Of a stretch of 64,000 bases of DNA, positions 1-9,553 are shown piece after piece (positions within the stretch are counted from its first letter, which is position 1; every line of letters starts with the position of its first letter). The stretch lies in assembly GCA_022709755.1 (NCBI GenBank), contig JAKLIF010000004.1:209345-273344 (forward strand), read 5' to 3'. The notes under the pieces were generated by a model. That model was not told the DNA's origin. It saw only the letters and a list, made by a program, of their open reading frames with translations, and made no database searches. This DNA comes from Elusimicrobiota bacterium. GTDB lineage: Bacteria > Elusimicrobiota > Elusimicrobia > FEN-1173 > JAKLIF01. The translations under genes were made by a program, and so were the position numbers.

Positions 1-390
1 AAAGTGTCGGGGACCGATCCGGAAGGGAACACGTTCTCCGCGACCATGCGGCAGGACATGGGCGTTCAAACGGGAACGATGTCCGACATGACGAACTTCA
101 TGACGGGGAACATGATCATGACCGGGACGATCAACGTCTCGGGCCCCATGGGGACCTTCACGTTCACGTCGGAACTCACCATCAGCAACGCGACAGGCCT
201 TGTGGTCAGCGGGACTGAATCCGGCAGCGGGACTCTTCCCGACGGCACGCAGGTCACCATCTCCATCGTCTGGGCGAACGGCGTCGGCGACGGGACCGTC
301 ACCGTGAACGGCGAGACGGTCATCATCCACATCAACGCCGACGGGTCCGGAACCTATCGGGACAACGGCGGAACACACGCCATCAACTAA
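1..390 (+). CDS. C-terminal part of a secreted beta-rich protein
   Basis: The reading frame is open from the first base, so the gene begins upstream of the window and only the last 129 residues are visible. The visible part is rich in Gly, Thr, Ser, Asn and Val in alternating patterns, contains no cysteine and has no hydrophobic helix. This composition fits a surface or periplasmic beta-solenoid or adhesin-like segment. Several short Met/Thr/Gly stretches (MTGNMIMTGTINVSG) look like degenerate beta-strand repeats. I do not recognise a family and assign no function. A strong intrinsic terminator follows the stop codon. Confidence 0.6.
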   Translation, partial: KVSGTDPEGNTFSATMRQDMGVQTGTMSDMTNFMTGNMIMTGTINVSGPMGTFTFTSELTISNATGLVVSGTESGSGTLPDGTQVTISIVWANGVGDGTVTVNGETVIIHINADGSGTYRDNGGTHAIN

Positions 391-411
391 TCAGCATCCA
401 TCATCAGTTTA

Positions 412-449
412 AAAACGGAGGGGTTTTCCAAAACCCCTCCGTTTTTTTT
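412..449 (+). terminator. Intrinsic terminator after the left-edge gene
   Basis: A 12-bp perfect stem (416-427 with 430-441, CGGAGGGGTTTT) with a 2-nt spacer is followed by eight T residues. The T tract runs into TATAAT at 449-454, which could double as a -10 box for the permease gene downstream. Its candidate -35 (TTCCAA, 426-431) is poor, so that promoter is only a suggestion. Confidence 0.9.
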
Positions 450-485
450 ATAATCGCTTGAGACAAACGAAGCGAAAGGGCTCCC

Positions 486-1790
486 ATGGACAATCCCATC
501 CTATACCCGGAAGACAAGATCCCGCTCCCACGGCTCATCCCGATGGGCCTTCAACACGTGGTGGCCATGTTCGGCGCCACCGTCCTGGCGCCCATCCTGA
601 TGGGTTTCAACCCTCAAGTCGCGCTGTTCTTCTCCGGCGTGGGGACTCTGATATTCATCCTGGTCACCCGGTTCAAAGTCCCCAGCTACCTCGGTTCCAG
701 TTTCGCCTTCATCGGTCCGGTCCTGGCCGTGACGGGCGGGGATCCGGCGAACATCCCGAACGCCCTCTGCGGCATCGCCGGTGCCGCCGTCCTGTATGGG
801 ATCGCCGCCGGCATCACCATCCGGAAGGGGTCGAGATGGATCGACGTCATGATGCCGCCCGTGGTCACGGGATCCGTCGTCACATTGATCGGGCTGAACC
901 TGGCCGTCTCCAGTCTCTCCAACGCCGTCAACACCGATTTCGCCCTCACCACCCGGCAGGACTTCCTCAACATCCTCATCGCCGCTCTGACGTTCGCCTC
1001 ATCCGCCGTCGTGGCGGTCTATCTGAAAGGATTCATCCGGCTCATCCCCATCCTGACCGGCGTCGTCCTGGGATGCCTGGCGTCCCTGCTCGCCGGCGCC
1101 GTGACGGCGGCGTCCTTGGAAACGATCCGCGCCGCCGCCTGGATCGGTCTCCCCCCTTTTCAAACCCCCGCCTTCAGCCTTCATGCTCTGCTCGTGATCG
1201 CCCCGGTCTTCGTGGTCCTTCTGGCGGAGAACAAAGGGCATATCACGGCCATCTCGGGGTGCATGAACCGGGACCTCACCCCTCTGTTGGGACGGGCGTA
1301 TCTGGGAGACGCCATCGCCTCCTTCGTCTCGTCCCTGGGTGGAGGAACGCCCCAGACGACCTATGCCGAGAACATGGGCGTCATGGCCATCACCCGGGTC
1401 TTCAGCACATCCAATTTCATCGTCGCCTCGCTCATCGCCATCCTCTTCGGGCTCTGTCCGAAATTCGGGGCCGTCATCCAAGCCATCCCGAACCCTGTCC
1501 TCGGCGGAGTCACCCTGATGCTCTACGGTCTCATCGCCATGATGGGGGTCAAGATCTGGATGGATGCCAAGGTGGACTTTTGCTGTCAGAAGAACCTGGT
1601 GGTGGCCGGCAGTTCCCTCATCATCGCCACCGGTTTGGGGATCAAAGGGCTCACCGTCGGGTCGCTGAACATCGCCGGGATCGCCCTGGGGACCGTCCTG
1701 GCCGTACTACTGAACCTGCTCCTCTCCCTCGGGACCAAACCTTCCGACGCGGGCGGCTCAGTCCCTCCAGGAACCCTCCCGAAATGTTAG
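486..1790 (+). CDS. uraA: NCS2-family uracil:proton symporter
   Basis: Inner-membrane permease of the nucleobase-cation-symporter-2 family, 434 residues (E. coli UraA has 429), made almost entirely of hydrophobic segments. The N-terminal family motif is present (GLQHVVAMFGATVLAPIL, then YLGSSFAFIGP). The substrate and proton-site glutamates are conserved: E248 in the AENKGH segment with H252, and E295 in TTYAENMGVMA. These correspond to UraA E241, H245 and E290. The ATG at 486 sits just after the short leader behind the upstream terminator. The gene stands alone. Uracil is the likeliest substrate because the motif is closest to UraA, but xanthine or another nucleobase cannot be excluded from sequence alone. 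Confidence 0.9.
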   Translation: MDNPILYPEDKIPLPRLIPMGLQHVVAMFGATVLAPILMGFNPQVALFFSGVGTLIFILVTRFKVPSYLGSSFAFIGPVLAVTGGDPANIPNALCGIAGAAVLYGIAAGITIRKGSRWIDVMMPPVVTGSVVTLIGLNLAVSSLSNAVNTDFALTTRQDFLNILIAALTFASSAVVAVYLKGFIRLIPILTGVVLGCLASLLAGAVTAASLETIRAAAWIGLPPFQTPAFSLHALLVIAPVFVVLLAENKGHITAISGCMNRDLTPLLGRAYLGDAIASFVSSLGGGTPQTTYAENMGVMAITRVFSTSNFIVASLIAILFGLCPKFGAVIQAIPNPVLGGVTLMLYGLIAMMGVKIWMDAKVDFCCQKNLVVAGSSLIIATGLGIKGLTVGSLNIAGIALGTVLAVLLNLLLSLGTKPSDAGGSVPPGTLPKC

Positions 1791-1848
1791 AATAGTCCCG
1801 TCTTTCCGTTTCGATCCGAACAAAATCAAAGATCAAGGGGAACCGCGT

Positions 1849-3522
1849 ATGGCCGGCGAATACATCTTCACCATCGAAGACCTCAGCAAATCCTTCGGAC
1901 CCAAAGTCCTGTTCAAAGACATCCATCTTTCCTTCTACCACAAGGCCAAGATCGGCATCGTGGGAGAAAACGGCACCGGGAAGAGCACCCTGATCCGCAT
2001 CATGGCGGGAGAAGAGAAGGACTATCACGGCACCGCCAAACCCATGAAGGGGATCCGCATCGGCTACCTCCCCCAGGAACCCCGCCTGGACCCGGCCAAG
2101 ACCGTCCGACAGGAAGTGGAGACCGCCTTCAGCCACATCACCGACATGGTGGCCGAATATGAGAAGATCTCCGAAAGCATGTCCAAACCCATGTCCGAGG
2201 CCGACATGGAGAAGGCGCTGGAAAAGATGAGCCGTCTGCAGGAGACCATCGAGGCGGCCGACGGCTGGGAACTGAAACGCCATGTGGACGTGGCGATGGA
2301 CGCGCTCGTGCTCCCCCCCGACGACCTCCTGGTCGAAAAGATCTCCGGCGGAGAAGCGCGCCGCGTGGCCCTCTGCAAACTCCTCCTTCAGAAACCGGAC
2401 ATCCTCCTTCTCGACGAGCCCACCAACCACCTGGACGCCGAGACCGTGGCCTGGCTGGAGACCACCCTTCAGGAATATCCCGGCAACGTGATCGTCGTCA
2501 CCCATGACCGCTATTTTCTGGACACCATCACCAAATGGATCCTGGAACTGGACCGGGGACAGGGGATCCCCTTCGAAGGGAACTATTCGTCGTGGCTGGA
2601 ACAGAAGGCCGCCCGGCTGAAACTCGAGGAAAAGAAGGCCTCCAGTCTGCGAAAACGGCTGGACCAGGAGCTGGACTGGATGCGAATGACGCCGAGCGGA
2701 CGGAGCGTCAAGAACAAAGCCCGGGTCCGCGAATACGAGACGCTCTCTTCCCAACAGAAATCGGTGGATGAGAACTCCCTGGACATCGAAGTCGTGCCGG
2801 GTCCCCCGCTGGGCGCCAAAGTCATCGAAGCCAAAGACATGGGAAAAGCCTTCGGGGACAACGTCCTCATGAAAGACGTCAATTTCGACATCCCCCGGGG
2901 AGCGGTCATCGGCCTGGTGGGTCCCAACGGGGTCGGGAAAACCACCCTCTTCCGGATGATCGTCGGCGAAGAGAAGCCCGACAGCGGACAACTCGTGGTC
3001 GGGCCGTCCGTCGTGATCTCCTATGTGGACCAGAAACGGGAAACGCTGGACCCGAACAAGACCGTTTTCGAGGAGATCGGCGGCGGTTCGGATTACCTGG
3101 ACATCGGCGGAAAACCCGTCCACACGCGGCTCTATCTGGGCCGGTTCAATTTCAAGGGGACAGACCAGCAGAAAAGGGTCGGTTCTCTCTCCGGCGGGGA
3201 ACGCAACCGACTGCACCTGGCCAAACAGATGCTCACGGGCGGCAACGTCCTCCTGCTGGACGAGCCGACCAACGACCTCGACGTGGACACCATCCGCGCG
3301 CTCGAGAACGCCATCCTGAACTACAGCGGATGCGTGCTGGTCATCAGCCACGACCGCTTCTTCCTGGACAGGATCTGCACCCACTTGATCGTGTTCGAAG
3401 GCACCGGCCGGTTGAGATGGTTCGAAGGGAACTTCCAGGATTACCGGGAATTCCACCAGAAAGAACTGGGCGGACGGGAAGAGAACCGGCGTTCGAAATA
3501 CAAGAAACTGACCATCCGTTAA
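1849..3522 (+). CDS. ettA: ABC-F translation factor EttA
   Basis: Soluble protein of 557 residues with two ABC nucleotide-binding domains in tandem and no membrane segment, as in ABC-F ATPases that act on the ribosomal E site. The first Walker A is GENGTGKST (residues 39-47), with signature SGGEARR and Walker B DEPTNHLD. The second Walker A is GPNGVGKTT (about 358-366), with SGGERNR and DEPTNDLD. A charged linker with KKASSLRKRLDQELDW corresponds to the P-site tRNA interaction motif region. The length and the opening (MAGEYIFTIEDLSKSFG) match EttA (555 in E. coli) better than Uup or YheS. An AGGGGAA Shine-Dalgarno precedes the ATG. The known family role is energy-dependent gating of the first elongation steps. 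Confidence 0.93.
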   Translation: MAGEYIFTIEDLSKSFGPKVLFKDIHLSFYHKAKIGIVGENGTGKSTLIRIMAGEEKDYHGTAKPMKGIRIGYLPQEPRLDPAKTVRQEVETAFSHITDMVAEYEKISESMSKPMSEADMEKALEKMSRLQETIEAADGWELKRHVDVAMDALVLPPDDLLVEKISGGEARRVALCKLLLQKPDILLLDEPTNHLDAETVAWLETTLQEYPGNVIVVTHDRYFLDTITKWILELDRGQGIPFEGNYSSWLEQKAARLKLEEKKASSLRKRLDQELDWMRMTPSGRSVKNKARVREYETLSSQQKSVDENSLDIEVVPGPPLGAKVIEAKDMGKAFGDNVLMKDVNFDIPRGAVIGLVGPNGVGKTTLFRMIVGEEKPDSGQLVVGPSVVISYVDQKRETLDPNKTVFEEIGGGSDYLDIGGKPVHTRLYLGRFNFKGTDQQKRVGSLSGGERNRLHLAKQMLTGGNVLLLDEPTNDLDVDTIRALENAILNYSGCVLVISHDRFFLDRICTHLIVFEGTGRLRWFEGNFQDYREFHQKELGGREENRRSKYKKLTIR

Positions 3523-3527
3523 GTTGA

Positions 3528-3550
3528 GAGCGCCCCCCCCGGGGGCGCTC
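3528..3550 (+). terminator. GC-rich hairpin after ettA
   Basis: A nine-base-pair stem (GAGCGCCCC with GGGGCGCTC) lies 6 nt after the ettA stop codon. It lacks a T tract, so it is either a weak terminator or a 3'-end stabiliser. Confidence 0.45.
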
Positions 3551-3591
3551 CGCCATCCATCAAAAGAAAACCGACCTCAATAAAAAAATCC

Positions 3592-3620
3592 TTGACAAGC
3601 TTCTTCTCCTTGAGTAAAAT
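3592..3620 (+). promoter_or_regulatory. sigma70-type promoter of groESL
   Basis: A perfect -35 TTGACA (3592-3597), a 17-nt spacer and a near-perfect -10 TAAAAT (3615-3620). The predicted start is near 3627, inside the CIRCE operator that abuts the -10 box. Confidence 0.85.
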
Positions 3621-3646
3621 TATCACTCAAGAGGTCGGAGTGCCAG
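3620..3646 (+). promoter_or_regulatory. CIRCE operator (HrcA binding site)
   Basis: The inverted repeat TTATCACTC-N9-GAGTGCCAG matches the CIRCE consensus TTAGCACTC-N9-GAGTGCTAA at 15 of 18 arm positions, with the exact 9-nt spacer. It overlaps the last base of the -10 box and the predicted start site, the classic position for HrcA repression of chaperonin operons. No hrcA gene is in the window. Confidence 0.85.
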
Positions 3647-3693
3647 TGTCGATCACCATCCGGCGCTGATTTTCCGACGATGAGAGAAGAGAT

Positions 3694-3720
3694 GCCAATC
3701 TGACAGGATTGGCCTTTTTT
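3694..3720 (+). terminator. Terminator-like hairpin in the groESL leader
   Basis: A seven-base-pair stem GCCAATC (3694-3700) and GATTGGC (3707-3713) with a 6-nt loop is followed by C and six T residues. It has the form of an intrinsic terminator but lies inside the 5' leader, about 70 nt after the predicted start and 41 nt before groES. It would create a premature stop or attenuation point. Confidence 0.7.
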
Positions 3721-3760
3721 AGGACTCATAATTAGCAGTCTAATTCAGGAGGTGCTAGAA

Positions 3761-4078
3761 ATGGCTGATGCAGAGCTCACAAAAGTGAACATTCGTCCTT
3801 TAGGGGATCGCGTTCTCGCGAAACCTCTCGTGAAGGAAAAAGAAGAAAAAGGTGGATTGATCATACCCGACACGGCGAAAGAAAAGCCGCAGGAAGGGAA
3901 GATCATCTCGGTCGGCAAAGGCAAGGTTGGCGACGATGGGAAACTGATCCCCATGGACGTCAAAGCGGGCGATCGGATCCTCTACGGGAAATATTCCGGC
4001 ACGGAGATCAAGATCGACGGCGAAGATTATCTCATCATGCATCAGGACGACATCCTGGGCATTTTGGAAAGCAAATAA
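3761..4078 (+). CDS. groES: Co-chaperonin GroES
   Basis: Ten-kilodalton lid of the GroEL folding chamber, 105 residues. Diagnostic segments are NIRPLGDRVLAKP near the N-terminus, the mobile loop EKGGLIIPDTAKEKPQEG, GDRILYGKYSGTEIKIDGEDY and the terminal IMHQDDILGILE. The ATG at 3761 was chosen because AGGAGG (3747-3752) lies 8 nt upstream; an in-frame GTG at 3752 falls within that Shine-Dalgarno and is rejected. It forms a bicistronic operon with groEL 32 nt downstream. Control is by the promoter, CIRCE operator and leader hairpin described separately. Confidence 0.97.
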   Translation: MADAELTKVNIRPLGDRVLAKPLVKEKEEKGGLIIPDTAKEKPQEGKIISVGKGKVGDDGKLIPMDVKAGDRILYGKYSGTEIKIDGEDYLIMHQDDILGILESK

Positions 4079-4095
4079 GCAGACTTCTTCATTAA

Positions 4096-5754
<1,659 letters not shown>

Positions 5755-5780
5755 GTCACTACATCAATACGTTTCTAAGT

Positions 5781-5815
5781 AAAGAGGGGGTTCCCATGCG
5801 GGAACCCCCTCTTTA
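5781..5815 (+). terminator. Intrinsic terminator of groESL
   Basis: A perfect 15-bp stem (AAAGAGGGGGTTCCC with its complement) closed by ATGC, ending in CTTTATTGCTTTT. It closes the chaperonin operon. Confidence 0.92.
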
Positions 5816-5915
5816 TTGCTTTTCACGTTAAAATGCCCTTTTTTTTATGATACAATCCAGTGATTCGATGTTTTTCAGACTGAACTAGGACAATCGTGAT
5901 CCCGATACACGGACA

Positions 5916-6812
5916 ATGAACGATATAGCCGCCACAAAAACTTTTTCAGAAGACACCGCCATCTCCGGTTCCCACCTCAAGACGATCTTCCAGGTGTTCC
6001 TCGTCGTCGTCTGCACGTCATCCCTCATGGCCGGGACCGTCTGGGGCATGAAGAAATGGCTCCTGAAGAATTTCAACGTCCGCGCCGCCGAACTCACCAA
6101 ACGCGTCCAGGGCCAATCCCAGGAATACGTCGACAACCACATCCAGGCCCTCTCCTCGTTCGCCCCCGTGTTCCAGAACACGGAGACCCCGACGCAAGAG
6201 CAGTTCTCCACCCAGGCCGCCAGCATCATGAGCCAGAACAGCGGATTCACGTCCATCAACATGATCAACAGGGATTTCATCATCGATTACGTCTACCCGC
6301 TCGAACTGAACCGCACGGCCCTCCACATGGACATCAAGAGCCGTTTCGACGTCTTGCCGGTGGCCCACCGGGCGGTCTCTCAACACGAGATGACCTCCAC
6401 CGACATCATCGACCTGGTCCAAGGAGGCCGGGGCATCATTCTCTTCCAGCCCATCTACAAGGACAACCGCTGGATCGCCCTGGTCGAAGGCGTTTTCAAG
6501 ATCGACGATTTCACAACCAATTTCATCGGCAAATATCTGCTGTCGGCCCACGACTACACGGTCATCGACGAGACGAACGGCCAGGAGATCTACACCTCCC
6601 TTCCTCCCACAAGTTACGAGCGGGCCACGCCGTACGACACCTATTTCACGCTGAAGGTCGCGGACCGGACCTGGTGGGTGATCCTTCATCCCCAGTCCCC
6701 CCCGATCCAAGTCTTCCCCATCGCCGGGGTCCTCCTTCTGGAACTGGCCGGCGGCGCGCTGATCCTTTTCCTCACCCTCCGGAACAAGACGGCCCTCCCC
6801 GCCAACGCATGA
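5916..6812 (+). CDS. Stand-alone CHASE-domain membrane sensor
   Basis: A 298-residue protein with an N-terminal transmembrane helix (about residues 25-48), an extracytoplasmic domain of about 210 residues and a second helix near 270-290, followed by only about 10 residues. The extracytoplasmic part has CHASE hallmarks: an F-x-S-I-N start after a helical stretch, the IDYVYPLELNRTALHMDIKS block, IDLVQGGRGIILFQPIY and IALVEGVFKID. CHASE domains sense small ligands such as cytokinins or peptides and normally feed a kinase, GGDEF or EAL domain. Here no output domain follows the second helix, so signalling would need a partner protein. Its stop overlaps the next start (ATGA), coupling it to the aldo/keto reductase. 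A low-quality promoter may lie near 5822-5851. Confidence 0.72.
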   Translation: MNDIAATKTFSEDTAISGSHLKTIFQVFLVVVCTSSLMAGTVWGMKKWLLKNFNVRAAELTKRVQGQSQEYVDNHIQALSSFAPVFQNTETPTQEQFSTQAASIMSQNSGFTSINMINRDFIIDYVYPLELNRTALHMDIKSRFDVLPVAHRAVSQHEMTSTDIIDLVQGGRGIILFQPIYKDNRWIALVEGVFKIDDFTTNFIGKYLLSAHDYTVIDETNGQEIYTSLPPTSYERATPYDTYFTLKVADRTWWVILHPQSPPIQVFPIAGVLLLELAGGALILFLTLRNKTALPANA

Positions 6813-7783
6813 GGTTCAGGCCTTTCGGTCGTTGCGATTTCGATGTCTCCGAAATCGGATACGGCGCCTGGGGCATCGGCGGCACATGGTGGGGCAACAC
6901 CGTCGACAACAAGCTCTCCCTGAAATCACTCCATCGCGCCATGGACGAGGGCGTCAACTTCATCGACACGGCCCTGGTCTACGGGAACGGACTGAGCGAA
7001 CAACTGGTGGGACGGGCCATCCGTGAACACGGGCAACGCATCCAGGTCGCCTCGAAGATCCCCCCCAAGAACCATGAATGGCCCGCCGGAGAGAACACCC
7101 CCGCCGCCAACGCCTTCCCGAAAGAATGGATCGTTTCCTGCACGGAAAAGAGTCTGGTCCATCTTCGGTTGGACACCATCGACGTGATGCAGTTCCATGT
7201 CTGGCACGACCGATGGCTGGACCAACAGGATGTCTGGCTGGAAGCGGTGCGCCAGCTCAAGAAGCAAGGCAAGATCCGCTATTGGGGTGTTTCCATCAAC
7301 GACCACTCTCCGGAGACCGCCCTGGCCCTGGTCAAGTCCGGTCTGGCCGACAGCGTTCAGGTCATCTACAATCTCTTCGACCAAAGCCCGGCGAAAGAGC
7401 TTTTACCCCTCTGCCTCGAAACCAAGACCGCCGTGATCGTGCGCGTACCGTTCGACGAGGGATCCCTCACCGGGACGCTCACCCCCGACACCGTCTTTCC
7501 GGAAGGAGATTTCCGACGGGACTATTTTAGCGGAGACCGGCTCACCGAGGCCTGCGACCGCTATAAAAAACTATCCCCTCTTCTCAAGGATGTGGCGAAT
7601 TCTCCGGCCCGAGCCGCTCTCAAATTTTGTCTATCAAACCCCGCCGTGTGCACGGTCATCCCGGGGATGAGGCGCCCGGAGCATGTGGCCGACAACGTCG
7701 GCGCCTCGGACGGACAGCCGTATCCCCCCGAACTCCTTCAAGAACTGAAATCACATGCCTGGAAAAGGAATTTTTATGACTAA
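6809..7783 (+). CDS. Aldo/keto reductase
   Basis: NADPH-dependent oxidoreductase of the aldo/keto reductase TIM-barrel superfamily, 324 residues. The catalytic tetrad is visible: Asp and Tyr in NFIDTALVYGNGLSE, Lys in VASKIPPKN and His in MQFHVWHD. The C-terminal cofactor segment TVIPGMRRPEHVADNVGA is present. The ATG at 6809 overlaps the CHASE gene stop as ATGA. The frame is open much further upstream, but that extension lies wholly inside the CHASE gene and is rejected. It overlaps the next gene by 8 nt, so the three genes are probably one translationally coupled operon. Substrate unknown. Confidence 0.88.
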   Translation: MRFRPFGRCDFDVSEIGYGAWGIGGTWWGNTVDNKLSLKSLHRAMDEGVNFIDTALVYGNGLSEQLVGRAIREHGQRIQVASKIPPKNHEWPAGENTPAANAFPKEWIVSCTEKSLVHLRLDTIDVMQFHVWHDRWLDQQDVWLEAVRQLKKQGKIRYWGVSINDHSPETALALVKSGLADSVQVIYNLFDQSPAKELLPLCLETKTAVIVRVPFDEGSLTGTLTPDTVFPEGDFRRDYFSGDRLTEACDRYKKLSPLLKDVANSPARAALKFCLSNPAVCTVIPGMRRPEHVADNVGASDGQPYPPELLQELKSHAWKRNFYD

Positions 7784-8534
7784 ACTCGGACGTTCGATCT
7801 GCTGGCTGATCCTTGCCTTCTCGGTCACAAACCCCATTTGGGCCGGCGAAAAGATGACGCTGACCTTGCGAGATGGCGTGCAGTTGGTGGGAGATTTCAC
7901 AGCCCCTCAGAACGAGTCGGCTCCGGTGCTCGTCTGCCTGCACGGGTTGGGAAGCCATCGGGTGGAATGGGATCCGCTGGTGTCAGCCGCCCATCAACGC
8001 GGATGGGGCGTATTCAGCTATGACGCGCGTGGACACGGAGAGAGCGTGAAGACCGCCCAGGGAGGGACCATTTCCTATCAAACTCCCTCTTACGGGCAAG
8101 ACCCCGGGTTCTGGCGGGACATGATCGGAGACCTGGGTGAAATCCTTTTCTATCTGGAAAAACAGCGCGGGGTCCCGGCGAAGCGCCTCATCCCCGTCGG
8201 AGCGAGCCTGGGGGCGAACGTTTCTTTGGTGACGGCCGTCGACCATCCCAAGACGCCCTGTCTGGTGTTGCTCTCACCGGGCCTCGAATACGTCAGAATC
8301 AGGACGGAATCCTCCGTCTCCTCCTTCAAAAAACCCATCCTTTTCGTCGTTTCCCTCGGAGATTCGTATGCCTATCAGAGCGTGGTGAAACTATCGGAAT
8401 TGACGACGCGCCAGACGTCCTGGATCAGGACCGGGAAAGGGCACGGGACACAGATGTTCGACGGGGCTTTGGAAGAAAAGATTTTGGATTGGATCGCCAA
8501 GCAGACCGGCTGGAAAAGCTCTCAATTTCGGTGA
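7776..8534 (+). CDS. Exported alpha/beta-hydrolase
   Basis: A 252-residue protein with a Sec signal peptide (MTKLGRSICWLILAFSVTNP, cleavage near WAG-EK), so it acts in the periplasm or at the envelope. The alpha/beta-hydrolase fold is seen from the oxyanion-loop segment VCLHGLGSHRVEWDPL, the DARGHGES strand, the nucleophile elbow G-A-S-L-G, a candidate acid Asp in SLGDSYAY and the catalytic His in GKGHGTQMF. The ATG at 7776 is preferred over an in-frame start at 7755 because AAAGGA lies just upstream and it gives a clean signal peptide. It is the last gene of the CHASE operon. Esterase, lipase or thioesterase activity is plausible; substrate unknown. Confidence 0.82.
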   Translation: MTKLGRSICWLILAFSVTNPIWAGEKMTLTLRDGVQLVGDFTAPQNESAPVLVCLHGLGSHRVEWDPLVSAAHQRGWGVFSYDARGHGESVKTAQGGTISYQTPSYGQDPGFWRDMIGDLGEILFYLEKQRGVPAKRLIPVGASLGANVSLVTAVDHPKTPCLVLLSPGLEYVRIRTESSVSSFKKPILFVVSLGDSYAYQSVVKLSELTTRQTSWIRTGKGHGTQMFDGALEEKILDWIAKQTGWKSSQFR

Positions 8535-8593
8535 CTCCAACTAAGCTATTAATAAACCTGCCACACCTCGTTTAGGATTCAGACAACCCTTTT

Positions 8594-9547
8594 TTACGAC
8601 GACCACGAAAACAGGCGTTTCCACCACGACGGGTTGGATTTGCGTTCTCCGCGCAACATCTTCTTCGCCTCCACCCGGGCCATCCCCGTGATCCCTGCTC
8701 CCAGACGGAACTGAAACAAGATGCGCTCCCCCTCCTTGCGGACCTCCTCCACCGGCGATAAGAGCGGTTTCGGGCCCGTTGACGTGCGGCCCCCGAGCAG
8801 TTTCGACAGATATTGCGCGATATCTCGCTCGTCCGTCAACAGGACATAGATCGAATCCCCCGCCATCACGCTCTCAGACGGAATCCCATCGGCCGTTTCC
8901 TGCACCGCCACCTGCAGAGTCAATGATTCGGTCCCGCCCTTCACAAGGGAATCGGTCTCTTTGACCAACTCGGCTTCTTCCCCCTTCCTCTTCAAACGGC
9001 GGAACTGGTCCAAATTCAACTCTTCCCGATAGAGTTGGACATGGACCGCATCGTCCTTGAAATATGATTTCAGGAGCGGTTCAAACCGGCGTTTCAATTT
9101 ATCCTCGTCCCCGCCGTTCAATATCTGGTAAATGCTTTCCTCCCCCTCCTGGAGATGCCCCAGGATGAACCGTTCCAGCTCCTGAGTGACCGTCTGGAGG
9201 GTGCCTTCCCAGAGACGAGAGGCGTAGATGTGCCTTTCAAAATCATACCAGTCCCCGTTCAGTTCCGTTTCGTAGAGCACCGGGTTATAGGAGACCACGG
9301 CGCGTACGCGGTAGAGACTCTGGTGACGGGTGTCGGCGATGAGGATCAACAACCCATAGAGGTTTTTCGACGGGAGGAAGAGTTTTCCCTTCACCACGGC
9401 GATGGACCGGAGGAGCGTCCCGATGGTGCGGATGGCCCGTTGGAGGTCATATCCCGCCGAGACCAGGGCCAGTTCGGCCTCCCCCTGTTCACACCCCGTC
9501 TCTTCCATCAATAAGTGGATCTTGTTTTGAATGAGAGGTTCCGTCAT
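8594..9547 (-). CDS. Uncharacterised protein with N-terminal UBA-like domain
   Basis: A 317-residue soluble protein. Residues 5-45 (GCEQGEAELALVSAGYDLQRAIRTIG) resemble the three-helix UBA-like domain found at the N-terminus of elongation factor Ts and in NAC proteins. The remainder is a mixed alpha/beta region with no motif I recognise, then a basic Trp-rich tail (NPSWWKRLFSWSS) that could touch membrane or nucleic acid. It lies 6 nt downstream of xerC and ends the 13-kb run that starts at rpsP. The UBA-like start suggests a ribosome or protein-binding role, but that is inference. Confidence 0.6.
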   Translation of the reverse strand: MTEPLIQNKIHLLMEETGCEQGEAELALVSAGYDLQRAIRTIGTLLRSIAVVKGKLFLPSKNLYGLLILIADTRHQSLYRVRAVVSYNPVLYETELNGDWYDFERHIYASRLWEGTLQTVTQELERFILGHLQEGEESIYQILNGGDEDKLKRRFEPLLKSYFKDDAVHVQLYREELNLDQFRRLKRKGEEAELVKETDSLVKGGTESLTLQVAVQETADGIPSESVMAGDSIYVLLTDERDIAQYLSKLLGGRTSTGPKPLLSPVEEVRKEGERILFQFRLGAGITGMARVEAKKMLRGERKSNPSWWKRLFSWSS

Positions 9548-9553
9548 GGCGTT

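Noticed and set aside
458..1795. Long plus-strand frame overlapping uraA, shifted by one base
   Set aside because: Arg/His/Pro/Gly-rich with no family features; it is the GC-rich shadow of the permease gene, whose motifs are clear.
1651..3456. Long minus-strand frame opposite ettA
   Set aside because: Phe/Asp/Val/His-rich composition typical of antisense to high-GC coding DNA; ettA shows full ABC motifs on the other strand.
6056..6808. N-terminal extension of the aldo/keto reductase frame
   Set aside because: Lies wholly in the CHASE gene and is Pro/Arg-rich; the ATG at 6809 gives the canonical start and an ATGA overlap.
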